A DNA stretch of 64,000 bases from Luteolibacter sp. Y139 (GTDB lineage: Bacteria > Verrucomicrobiota > Verrucomicrobiia > Verrucomicrobiales > Akkermansiaceae): contig NZ_JBBUKT010000003.1 of the NCBI RefSeq assembly GCF_038066715.1, forward strand, positions 62,001-126,000. Reading direction: 5' to 3'. Made by a program: the position numbers and the translations under genes. A model generated the notes under the pieces. That model ran no database searches, was not told the DNA's origin, and was given only the letters and a program-made list of their open reading frames with translations. Of this stretch, positions 16,978 to 24,915 are shown piece after piece. How positions within the stretch are numbered: the stretch's first letter is position 1; each line of letters starts with the position of its first letter.

Positions 16978-18321
16978 TCACTTCTCATCCGCTCCCACCA
17001 CCCGCAACTGCGTACAGAGCCACTGCGGCAGATCATCGATCTGATAACCGAGATCGGCATAGTAGGCGGCGAAACCATTGTCCGGCTTGGGGCCACTGGC
17101 GGTAATCGGTTGGCCTTCCTTCAGCTCGATCGGCTGTGATTCCCACCGCGCCTTGCGGAAGTCGCGGGTCTCGGAATGGGCATACCACAAGCGGGCCTGC
17201 TGGGGCGCGGGGTCGGCCGTGATCGTGAGTTCAAGACTGCCATCAGGACGAGTGCCGTGCTTCCAACTCAGCTTCGGCATCGGCTTGCCGCTGAGCTGAT
17301 AGCGGATGAAGGAGCAGACATTGTTGATCGAGCGGTCAGGAGTCAGCTTCTTGCCTGCGGCATCCCGCTCGGTCAGGTCGTGGCCAGCGTTCGGAGTGTA
17401 GGAGATGTATTTCTCCCCGGGCAGGGCGTCCCAGTAGAGGTTCAGGGCATCGGTGCTCCAATAGGGATCATTGTTCCCCAGTACGATCAACTTCGGCATG
17501 GTGAAGCGCTCTCGGTAGGTCCACGGATCCACCATGGTCCACAGGCTATTCGCCCGCGGCGTGTCGGGAATCGGCACCAGGCCACGTTCCGTGTAGGGTG
17601 AGATTTCCTCGCTGGTCCCGCCGAGTGACTTCTGCTGGTGGGTGAGCTGCTCACGCATGTTCAGCACGTCGATCACCATCGGTGTGATCGCCATCACGCG
17701 GGGATCGCTGGCAGCGGTGAGCCACGTGGTCCAGCCACGCTTCGAGCCACCGCCGACGATGAACTTCTCCACCGGTCCTCCCCACTCCTGCTTGCTGAAC
17801 TCCTGGAGCGAATCCATCGCCTTCACCACGCTCTTCACCATCGGGAACAGCAACGGCCACGAGGAATCACCGGAATCGAGATAGCGGACAAACGTCTCCG
17901 CGATCAGATGGTCTTCCCTCTTGTTCTCAAACAGGGGCTGATTCGGAATGCCGAGCAAGATCGCGACGGGAGCCTTGATCTTGCCCGCAAGGAGAGCTGC
18001 ATACATCGCCTTTTGCTCGGAAGCGCTTCCGCCTTCATTGAGCAGCAGCATCTTTCCAATCGGCGCATCCGAGGGCCGCACCACCAGCAGATCATGGGTC
18101 CACGTGATGCCCTGCCAGACCTGAGAGGTCAGCTTCAGCCGCCAGACCTTGGCACTGCCGAAATCCTTGGAGTCCTCAATTTTCCAACCGGAGCCCGGCT
18201 CGTCCTTGGCGATGTAGTTGGCCAAGTCCGCCGGGATCGCCGGCGGCTCCTTGGCGGAAGACAAAACCGGCGCGCCAAGCAGCAGCGCGAGAGGCAGGAC
18301 AAGCTTTCCAAGCAGACGCAT
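16978..18321 (-). CDS. PhoPQ-activated pathogenicity-related protein (PqaA-type) family, secreted alpha/beta hydrolase
   Basis: A 447-residue protein with a Sec signal peptide (MRLLGKLVLPLALLLGAPVLSSA). Segments such as WKIEDSKDFGSAKVWRLKLTSQVWQG, VGGGSKRGWTTWLTAA, GNNDPYWSTDALNLYWD and YTPNAGHDL match the PhoPQ_related family. GGSKRGW resembles a nucleophile elbow with Ser, and the Asp and His fall in the GNNDPYW and NAGHDL segments, so an alpha/beta-hydrolase triad is likely. Function of the family is not established; the name comes from the Salmonella gene under PhoPQ control. Such proteins are common in Verrucomicrobiota and Planctomycetota. It lies alone, divergent from tsaD. Confidence 0.88.
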   Translation of the reverse strand: MRLLGKLVLPLALLLGAPVLSSAKEPPAIPADLANYIAKDEPGSGWKIEDSKDFGSAKVWRLKLTSQVWQGITWTHDLLVVRPSDAPIGKMLLLNEGGSASEQKAMYAALLAGKIKAPVAILLGIPNQPLFENKREDHLIAETFVRYLDSGDSSWPLLFPMVKSVVKAMDSLQEFSKQEWGGPVEKFIVGGGSKRGWTTWLTAASDPRVMAITPMVIDVLNMREQLTHQQKSLGGTSEEISPYTERGLVPIPDTPRANSLWTMVDPWTYRERFTMPKLIVLGNNDPYWSTDALNLYWDALPGEKYISYTPNAGHDLTERDAAGKKLTPDRSINNVCSFIRYQLSGKPMPKLSWKHGTRPDGSLELTITADPAPQQARLWYAHSETRDFRKARWESQPIELKEGQPITASGPKPDNGFAAYYADLGYQIDDLPQWLCTQLRVVGADEK

Positions 18322-18437
18322 CCACCATGCTAACCGGCCCAGCTAACGGCACAAGTGGCAGATTTCGGGGCGAGGCACCGGATTTGCCGGTGATTCTTTC
18401 CTTGGCACCCGGCACGTCTTCCTCGGACCCTCGCGAC

Positions 18438-19478
18438 GTGCTCCTGCTCGCTCTCGAATCTTCCTGCGATGAAACCGCGGTCGCGATTCTGCGTGGCGAG
18501 CCAAGGCAGCCCGCGCAAATCCTCGCGTCCGAGATCGCCTCGCAGATCGAGCTGCATCGCCAATATGGTGGCGTGGTCCCCGAAGTCGCCTCGCGCAATC
18601 ACTCCCTCCATCTTCGTCCTCTCGTTGAGCAAGCCCTGCAGCACGCTGGCGTGTCCATCCACGACATCGATGCCTTCGCCGCGACCTCAGGCCCCGGCCT
18701 CGCATCCTCACTCCTCATCGGTGCCACCGCGGCCAAAGCCATGGCCGCCGCCGCGGGCAAGCCCTTCCTCGCTATCAATCACCTCGAAGGACACCTCCTC
18801 TCCCCCTTCGTGGAAACCGGCATCGTGCCACCCCATCTCGCGCTGATCGTTTCCGGCGGCCACACACTGCTGTTAGACGTGGCTGCCCCCGGCCGCTACG
18901 TGAAGCTCGGCGGCACCCGCGACGATGCCGCCGGCGAGGCCTTCGACAAGGTCGCCAAGATGCTCTGCCTCCCCTACCCCGGCGGCCCGGAGATCGAGAA
19001 AACGGCAGCCGGAGGAAACAAGCAGGCCTTCGCCTTCCCGCGCTCGATGATGAAAGAGCCGGGCTTCGACTTCTCCTTCTCCGGTCTCAAGACCGCCGTG
19101 CTCTACACCCTCTCCGAGCGCAATCCAGAGACCGGCACCGCATCTCCCGAGGAGCTTCCCGACCTCTGCGCGTCCTTCCAAGAAGCGGTCATCGACGTAC
19201 TCGTCACGAAAACGATCCGCGCCGCCAAGCATGCCGGTCGCGACATCATCGCCCTCTCCGGTGGCGTCAGCCTGAACAAAACCCTGCGCGCCGCCTTCGA
19301 AGCCGCCTGCAAGAAGCACGCCCTCACCCTCGCCACCGCCACGCCGGGCCTCTGCACCGACAACGCGGCGATGATTGCCTTCGCCGCCCTGCTCCGCGCC
19401 TTCGAGGGCCACGCCTCTCCGCTCGACGCCGACATTGACCCGAATCTCCCGCTGGTGGCCGCCGGAAACGCCGGATGA
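18438..19478 (+). CDS. tsaD: tRNA N6-adenosine threonylcarbamoyltransferase TsaD
   Basis: From GTG 18438 (MLLLALESSCDETAVAI) this is a 346-residue protein, close to E. coli TsaD (337). An ATG at 18327 would add 37 residues with no similarity. The ASKHA-fold motifs are present: SSCDET at the N-terminus, the metal-binding H-x3-H in INHLEGH, VSGGHTLL, KLGGTRDDAAGEAFDK and the ALSGGVSLN segment. TsaD transfers threonylcarbamoyl to A37 of tRNAs reading ANN codons, working with TsaB, TsaE and TsaC, which are not in this window. It starts a short plus-strand pair with the HAD phosphatase. Confidence 0.95.
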   Translation: MLLLALESSCDETAVAILRGEPRQPAQILASEIASQIELHRQYGGVVPEVASRNHSLHLRPLVEQALQHAGVSIHDIDAFAATSGPGLASSLLIGATAAKAMAAAAGKPFLAINHLEGHLLSPFVETGIVPPHLALIVSGGHTLLLDVAAPGRYVKLGGTRDDAAGEAFDKVAKMLCLPYPGGPEIEKTAAGGNKQAFAFPRSMMKEPGFDFSFSGLKTAVLYTLSERNPETGTASPEELPDLCASFQEAVIDVLVTKTIRAAKHAGRDIIALSGGVSLNKTLRAAFEAACKKHALTLATATPGLCTDNAAMIAFAALLRAFEGHASPLDADIDPNLPLVAAGNAG

Positions 19479-19532
19479 TCCAAGATGCTTGAGGCTCGCC
19501 GGGTTTGCGCTCATCTTGGCTAAAACCTTCGC

Positions 19533-20168
19533 ATGCCTTACCGCACCATCATCTTCGACTTCGACGGAACCCTCGCTGACACCCTGGAAGAGACCCGCCG
19601 GATCTACAACCTGCTCGCCACCGAATACTCGCTGCGTCAGGTCTCAGTGGAAGAGTTGCCGGGCCTGCGCAATTTCTCACTGATGGAGCTGCTGGATCAC
19701 CTCGGCATCCCGAAGCGCCGTGTTCCCACCCTGCTCTCCCGCGGCACCGCGATGATGCGCTCTGATATCACCCGCCTGCCGCTCATTCCCGGCATGGGCG
19801 AGATTATTCCCGAGATGCGCTCCCGCGCGCGGTCCTTCGGCGTGCTCACCTCGAATGCCGAGGAAAACGTCGACCTCTTCCTGAAGGCCCACGGCCTGCG
19901 CGAGCACTTCGATTTCATCTCCTCCACCTCGCGACTCACCGGCAAGTCCGGCCACCTCCGCGCCATCCGCAAGACCTTCTCGCTCCACGAGGAAGAGATG
20001 CTCTACGTCGGCGACGAAATCCGCGACATCAAGGCCTCCAAGAAAGCCGGCATCGCCATGGCCGCCGTCACCTGGGGCTTCAATTCCGCCGAATCCCTCG
20101 CCGCGCAATCCCCGGCACACGTGATCCATTCCCCGGGGGAACTGCTGAAGCTGATCCCGGCATCGTGA
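19533..20168 (+). CDS. HAD family hydrolase, phosphoglycolate phosphatase-like
   Basis: A 211-residue HAD-superfamily phosphatase. Motif I is FDFDGTLADT (two catalytic aspartates) at residues 8-17, motif II is VLTSNAEEN, the lysine of motif III is in SRLTGKSGHL, and motif IV is YVGDEIRDIKASKKAG. A helical cap domain lies between motifs I and II. This matches the Gph/PGP and related group that hydrolyse small phosphate esters; the substrate cannot be stated. It follows tsaD by 54 bases on the same strand. No signal peptide; cytoplasmic. Confidence 0.88.
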   Translation: MPYRTIIFDFDGTLADTLEETRRIYNLLATEYSLRQVSVEELPGLRNFSLMELLDHLGIPKRRVPTLLSRGTAMMRSDITRLPLIPGMGEIIPEMRSRARSFGVLTSNAEENVDLFLKAHGLREHFDFISSTSRLTGKSGHLRAIRKTFSLHEEEMLYVGDEIRDIKASKKAGIAMAAVTWGFNSAESLAAQSPAHVIHSPGELLKLIPAS

Positions 20169-20408
20169 CCCCTTCCAGAGACACCACCTCCACCAGAGCC
20201 GCGCCACCGCCGCGCCTGGATGGGATTTGGTAATGTCCTGTTAGTCTGCTGCGTCTTCTGTTACCCGGCCATCTTGGATGACTCGGCAGCTCGGGTGGCG
20301 CCATCGGGATCATCGCCCGCGGGCTGATGATTCGCCTTCCAGCCGCCTGATTTCCCCGTACGAGATTTTTTCTGTCCCGAACTGAAATCGGCGACGAATA
20401 CCTCGTGA

Positions 20409-22310
20409 ATGATGGCCCCGTCGGACCGCACACTCCTTGATCGCTTCGTCTCGCAGCGGGACGAGGCCGCCTTCCGTTCCTTGGTCGGCCGCCATCTCGA
20501 TCTGGTCCATGGCGTGGCCCAACGCGTCACCGCGAACGACGACCTCGCCCGCGACGTCGCGCAGAACACCTTCATCCGCTTGGCCCGGCGCGCCGCCATG
20601 ATCCCGCGCGGGATCGAGCTGGCCGCGTGGCTTCACCGCACCAGCCGCTCGCTCGCCATCGATCTCGTCCGCTCCGAAACCCGCCGGAAAAAGCGGGAAG
20701 CCTCCTCCCCGAATCCCGTCATGGAAACCGAGCCCGTTTGGTCCGACTTGGCCCCGGTCATTGACGGGTTGGTTGATCGCCTCCCCGCCGCCGATCGCGA
20801 GGTCGTGCTCCTGCGGTTTTTCCAAAACCAATCCCACGCCGCCATCGCGACAAAGCTCGGTCTCACCGAAGAAGCAGCGCGCAAGCGCTCGCTCCGGGCC
20901 ATCGGCAAACTCCGCGACCTGCTCGGGAAGCAGGGCATCGCGACCACCTCCACTGCCCTGGCCATCCTCCTTCCTGCCCATGCTGCCACCCCTGCGCCCG
21001 CCACGCTCATGACTACGGTGGTCGGCGCGGCGCAGGGAGTGGCACCCATGATGCCGGGTGGATTTCTCACCGCCGTCCTCGCCATGACCAAAGTGCAACT
21101 CGGATCCATCGCACTGGCCGTCGTGATCTTCCTCGCCTCCTTGGGTCACTCGCTCTCGGCAGCAGCCACCGCCCGCAATGCCACGGTCGCGATCTCCCAA
21201 GATCAGAGCGCCACAAGCGACGCCACCTCAGCGGATCGCAAGCGCCCTCAGCCAAGAACCTATCCGGAAAACCGGCTCGAGCACCTGGAACAGATCCTCT
21301 CCATCGAAGGTCTCGCTCCTCGCCGGCGCGAACTGATTTCCTTCCTCAATCGCCTTTCCCCCGCCGAGTTCCGTGAGGTCGCCGACTATTTCCACAAGTC
21401 CACCCGGGAAACCGACGGAGCCGAGTACGACGTGATGCTAGCGGCATGGGCTAGGGAGGATATCGAGAATGCGCGAGCCTACGTCATGGAGGTTCTCAAA
21501 GGCGCCGGAACACAGACTGTCCTGCAAGCCTGGGCCCAGAACGATCCACAGGCCGCCTTGGCTTGGGCGGATTCCAATCCTTCCTCCGGCAAGGTAAACA
21601 AGCACCTGATCTGGGTACTGTCAGGTATCGCGACGGAAGACGTGCCAACCGCGGTGAAGCGACTTGAAGCCATGCCCGATGAAAAGCAACGCTCCGACTC
21701 GGCGCTGGAACTCTTCTGGGCCATGGACCCCCAGCCCTCGGGCATTGAGCGCTTGCTCGCGGAAATCAAGGACCCGGCCCTGCGGACACGCATAATCGCC
21801 GGTGCCGCGCCCACCCTCGCCTCAGACGATCCTGTCCGTGGCTCACGATTGCTGGCCTCCGACCCCGGCGCTCAGGAACTCACCGACGCCACGGACGTCT
21901 ACTCGGATTATTACCACAAGAAACCCGCAGAGGCCGTCGCCATGCTCGATGAGCTGCCACCCGGCAAGATGCGAAATGAAGCGGTCCTTGGCATCGCATC
22001 CTACGTCGGAGACCCCGCCGCTCGCTATGCTTTGCTTGAAAAGTTCCCTGATGCCGCAACCGATCGTGCGATCTCTCAGCTATCTTGGCGGTTCATCGAG
22101 TGGGATGAAGGAAAAGCACTGGAATTGGTCCGCCGTATTGCGGACCAAGCGGTCCGCAACGATTTGCTGTTCCGGCTCCTCCGCTATCACAAGGATTGGA
22201 CGACGGATCCCCAAACCCGTCGATGGCTTGAAGAAAACAAGATCCCCGTGGAGGTCCGCGACCGCCTGCTGAAGAACGAAGTCGAAATCCAGCAGTCCGA
22301 CGAGCCGTGA
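20409..22310 (+). CDS. ECF sigma-70 factor with membrane helix and long repeat-containing C-terminal half
   Basis: A 633-residue fusion. Residues about 5-175 are an ECF sigma factor: region 2 (EAAFRSLVGRHLDLVHGVAQRV, DVAQNTFIRL, AAWLHRTSRSLAIDLVRS) and region 4 with a helix-turn-helix (PAADREVVLLRFFQNQSH to EEAARKRSLRAIGKLRDLL). Residues about 180-245 hold hydrophobic segments, the clearest being LGSIALAVVIFLASLGHSL. The remaining about 380 residues are helical, with TPR/HEAT-like units marked by W-A-x-x-D-P-x-x-A-x-x-W (VLQAWAQNDPQAALAWADS). If the last hydrophobic segment spans the membrane, the C-terminal part is periplasmic and could sense a signal. No separate anti-sigma gene is nearby. 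Its stop overlaps the next gene by 4 bases (GTGA). Confidence 0.85.
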   Translation: MMAPSDRTLLDRFVSQRDEAAFRSLVGRHLDLVHGVAQRVTANDDLARDVAQNTFIRLARRAAMIPRGIELAAWLHRTSRSLAIDLVRSETRRKKREASSPNPVMETEPVWSDLAPVIDGLVDRLPAADREVVLLRFFQNQSHAAIATKLGLTEEAARKRSLRAIGKLRDLLGKQGIATTSTALAILLPAHAATPAPATLMTTVVGAAQGVAPMMPGGFLTAVLAMTKVQLGSIALAVVIFLASLGHSLSAAATARNATVAISQDQSATSDATSADRKRPQPRTYPENRLEHLEQILSIEGLAPRRRELISFLNRLSPAEFREVADYFHKSTRETDGAEYDVMLAAWAREDIENARAYVMEVLKGAGTQTVLQAWAQNDPQAALAWADSNPSSGKVNKHLIWVLSGIATEDVPTAVKRLEAMPDEKQRSDSALELFWAMDPQPSGIERLLAEIKDPALRTRIIAGAAPTLASDDPVRGSRLLASDPGAQELTDATDVYSDYYHKKPAEAVAMLDELPPGKMRNEAVLGIASYVGDPAARYALLEKFPDAATDRAISQLSWRFIEWDEGKALELVRRIADQAVRNDLLFRLLRYHKDWTTDPQTRRWLEENKIPVEVRDRLLKNEVEIQQSDEP

Positions 22311-23506
22311 AGCCGTCCACAGCCACCGTCCTTACCGTCGCAGTCCTGCTCGCCGCCGCGATGCTATGCCCGGTGATCGTGCCACGGATCGCCGGTGAAG
22401 AGGCTGCTGTTCCCGGAGATGATCCATTGCGGGCTCGTTCCTCCGCGCCTCAACGGATGGATTTACAGGACAGCGATCCCGAAGCCGCACAAAAAGCCAT
22501 GAACCGGCGGGTCCAGACGCAACTCCTGAACGCCAACTGGATGGAACGCAGTCGCAACCTGCTCCTCCTGGCAGAACATCTGAAGCCCGATGAATGGCCG
22601 CTGGCAATGAACAGCCTCCCCACCATGGGCATCAACCGGCATGGCGAGGAGGGGATTCTCCTCATGACCGCGTGGACGGAGGTCGATCCACTCGCCGCAG
22701 TCGGGTATTTGAAAACGCTGCGCCACGCCGTGATACCCTTGTGGATCACGCGCGACCCAAAGGCTGCGTGGGAGTGGATCATGTCCCAGGATCAGGCCGA
22801 GCAACCGGAACTGGTCGGCTTCGCACTTCTGGCATGGGTCAAAACCGACCTCCCTCGCGTCACCCGTGAACTCGCCGCAATGAAAGATAGGGGCTCGATT
22901 CTCGGCTACGATAGGGGTTCGATTCTCGGGGACGTTGCCCGCCGCATTGCAGGAATGGAAAAGGGCGCATCGCGTCAGTGGCTCGACTCCATTTCCGATC
23001 CGAAACTGAAGGACGAAGCTCTCCATGCGTTGCTGACAAACCTGCCCCAAAGCCGCATCGAGGAAAAACTCGAGCTCGTCCACGACCAGCCAGAAATGCG
23101 CAAGCGGGTCACCCAGAACCTCTACCATGCATGGGCGGATGTGGATGAAGCTGCCGCTATGGCCTCATTTGAAAATCTTGAACCGGGAGAAGAGCGGGAA
23201 ATTGCCCTGCTCGGCATCATTCAATGCCTCTCGCCCAAGGACCCTGTCCGCGCCTTGGACATCATCGATCGCCATCCCGGACACGGACAAGACCTCCTGC
23301 TCTGTTCCTGGGTCACCGGTGTCGCTGACGACGACCCCGCCCTCGGTCTCGGGCAAATCCATCGTATCGAAAGACCGGACGACCTAGAAATGGTCTATCG
23401 TCGCGTGCTCACCACTTGGCTGGAAAAAGACGGGGCCGCGGCCCGCGAATGGCTGGCCACACACGACCTGCCTCCCTCGCTGAAGCAAGAATTCAAGCCT
23501 GACTAA
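22307..23506 (+). CDS. Exported repeat protein related to the C-terminal half of the upstream sigma fusion
   Basis: A 399-residue protein starting at GTG 22307, coupled to the sigma fusion by a 4-base overlap. An N-terminal hydrophobic stretch (ATVLTVAVLLAAAMLCPVIV) is a signal anchor or signal peptide. The rest is helical with W/D-P-x-A-A motifs like those upstream (MTAWTEVDPLAAVGYL, ITRDPKAAWEWIMSQ, HAWADVDEAAAMASFE, LEKDGAAAREWLA). So the pair probably shares an exported helical-repeat fold and may interact. No enzyme motif was found. A 24-base in-frame tandem duplication at 22886-22933 repeats DRGSILG. Family unknown; such gene pairs appear typical of Verrucomicrobiota. Confidence 0.75.
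   Translation: MKPSTATVLTVAVLLAAAMLCPVIVPRIAGEEAAVPGDDPLRARSSAPQRMDLQDSDPEAAQKAMNRRVQTQLLNANWMERSRNLLLLAEHLKPDEWPLAMNSLPTMGINRHGEEGILLMTAWTEVDPLAAVGYLKTLRHAVIPLWITRDPKAAWEWIMSQDQAEQPELVGFALLAWVKTDLPRVTRELAAMKDRGSILGYDRGSILGDVARRIAGMEKGASRQWLDSISDPKLKDEALHALLTNLPQSRIEEKLELVHDQPEMRKRVTQNLYHAWADVDEAAAMASFENLEPGEEREIALLGIIQCLSPKDPVRALDIIDRHPGHGQDLLLCSWVTGVADDDPALGLGQIHRIERPDDLEMVYRRVLTTWLEKDGAAAREWLATHDLPPSLKQEFKPD
22886..22933. repeat. 24-bp in-frame tandem duplication
   Basis: Two adjacent 24-base units, 22886-22909 and 22910-22933, match at 21 of 24 bases and encode DRGSILGY then DRGSILGD. It adds eight residues to a helical-repeat protein without breaking the frame. Confidence 0.85.
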
Positions 23507-23578
23507 CAGCCGCTCGGGAAGCCCGTAGGGCCGATTTCCGGATTCGACAATCCGGCCCCGGTTGCCAATCTGCCGGTC

Positions 23579-24829
23579 ATGAACGAGCGCCCCACCCCTC
23601 CCGAGCACGAGCAAGAGCACGCGCCTCACCACGACGAAACGTCAACTTTACCTGCCGAAAAGTCCGCAGTCGCCCTCCCCACCTCCGTGCTGGCGCTCGG
23701 CTTCGTCGCCATCGCCCTCGTCGGCGTGATCATCGCGATGACTATCAAGTCGTCGCGCCCGGCAGGTGCTCCTCCCGCCGCAGCCAGCGAGACGGAGGAC
23801 CCCGCCATGCGTGAAGCCAAGGCCAAGGTGCAGATGCTCCAGACGACCCTGAATCAGGAGCGCTCCAAGCTCGGCCTCTCGCCGCTCTACGGCCAGACCA
23901 CCGAATCCGCGGAAGCCGTCGCCTCCCGCATCACCGAAGACGCCGCCACCCTCGTCAACATGGCGAAGGGAGTGAAGGATCTCATCGCCCGCAAGGATCT
24001 CGAACTGGACCAGCGCACCAAGGAATGGACCGAAGCCGTGAAGCTCCAGGGCGTGCTCCGCGAGCAAATAAACCGGCTCCAGGCCGAACTCAACAAGGCC
24101 CTGATCGATAGCTCTGACGCCAACAGTCTGCGCACCCAACTCGAAGCCGCCAACAGGCGCATCATTTCCCTCGGCGATGAAATCCGCCGCCTCAGCCAAG
24201 GCTCCGGAGCGCTCGCCCAGATCACCGCCGAGCGCGACGAACTCCGCGCCCGCGTCACCGAACTCGAGTCGCGCCTTTCCCAAGCCACACTCTTCGCCAA
24301 TTCGGAAGGCGACTTGCTCAAGGATGCGGTCGAGCTCTTCCGCAGCTTGCGAGCCTTGGAAAACAAGCCGGACTCCGAAATCGCCACCGCCTATAGCCAA
24401 TACGGAGCTCAACTCGGCGCCAACGTTCTCGACAAGATCGACTTCCCCACCGGCGTGTCAGACGTCGCCCCCGAACTCCACGACAAGATCGCCCGCTTCC
24501 CGATCCAAGCCCCGGACAATGCACTGCTTCTCGTCGTAGGCTATGCCTCCGAAACCGGCAATGTGGACGGCAACCGCACCCTCTCCTCCGAACGCGCCAC
24601 CGCCGTCGCCCGTATCCTCAATGAGGTGAAGAAGCCCGGCCAGCGCGTGCAAGCCGTCTATCTCGGCCAGACCGACCGCTTCGGATCCAAGTTCCCCGAG
24701 CGCAACCAGATCAGCGAGGTCTGGCAGATTGTCCCGAAGGGTGACAACGGAAGTAACAATAGCGGCGGCAGCGGAAGCAACGGAGGCATCCCGCCACTCC
24801 GCCCACTGCCGCCCATGCCGGGGCAGTAA
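23579..24829 (+). CDS. Membrane-anchored coiled-coil protein with C-terminal OmpA domain
   Basis: A 416-residue protein. The order is: acidic, His-rich cytoplasmic start (residues 1-30), one membrane helix (about 33-56, SVLALGFVAIALVGVIIAMTI), a long coiled-coil region (about 75-235, heptad-like Leu, Glu, Arg with REQINRLQAELNKAL), an OmpA/MotB-like peptidoglycan-binding domain (about 290-390, with LLLVVGYASETGN and RTLSSERATAVARIL, the NxxLSxxRAxxV-type motif), and a Gly/Ser/Asn then Pro-rich tail. It should link the inner membrane to the cell wall. It lies 72 bases after the exported repeat protein and may share its transcript. Confidence 0.85.
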   Translation: MNERPTPPEHEQEHAPHHDETSTLPAEKSAVALPTSVLALGFVAIALVGVIIAMTIKSSRPAGAPPAAASETEDPAMREAKAKVQMLQTTLNQERSKLGLSPLYGQTTESAEAVASRITEDAATLVNMAKGVKDLIARKDLELDQRTKEWTEAVKLQGVLREQINRLQAELNKALIDSSDANSLRTQLEAANRRIISLGDEIRRLSQGSGALAQITAERDELRARVTELESRLSQATLFANSEGDLLKDAVELFRSLRALENKPDSEIATAYSQYGAQLGANVLDKIDFPTGVSDVAPELHDKIARFPIQAPDNALLLVVGYASETGNVDGNRTLSSERATAVARILNEVKKPGQRVQAVYLGQTDRFGSKFPERNQISEVWQIVPKGDNGSNNSGGSGSNGGIPPLRPLPPMPGQ

Positions 24830-24839
24830 GCCTTGTTAG

Positions 24840-24865
24840 GCCGCGGCCCGCATCATGGCCGCGGC
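24840..24865. terminator. GC-rich hairpin between convergent genes
   Basis: GCCGCGGCC (24840-24848) pairs with GGCCGCGGC (24857-24865) across an 8-base loop. It lies between the ends of the OmpA-domain gene (+) and the GH127 gene (-) and could slow polymerase from both sides, although there is no T-tract. Confidence 0.35.
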
Positions 24866-24915
24866 GCAGCCGCCCTCGGACTGCTGCGGTCATCGTGCGG
24901 ACATCCGCGGCTTTG

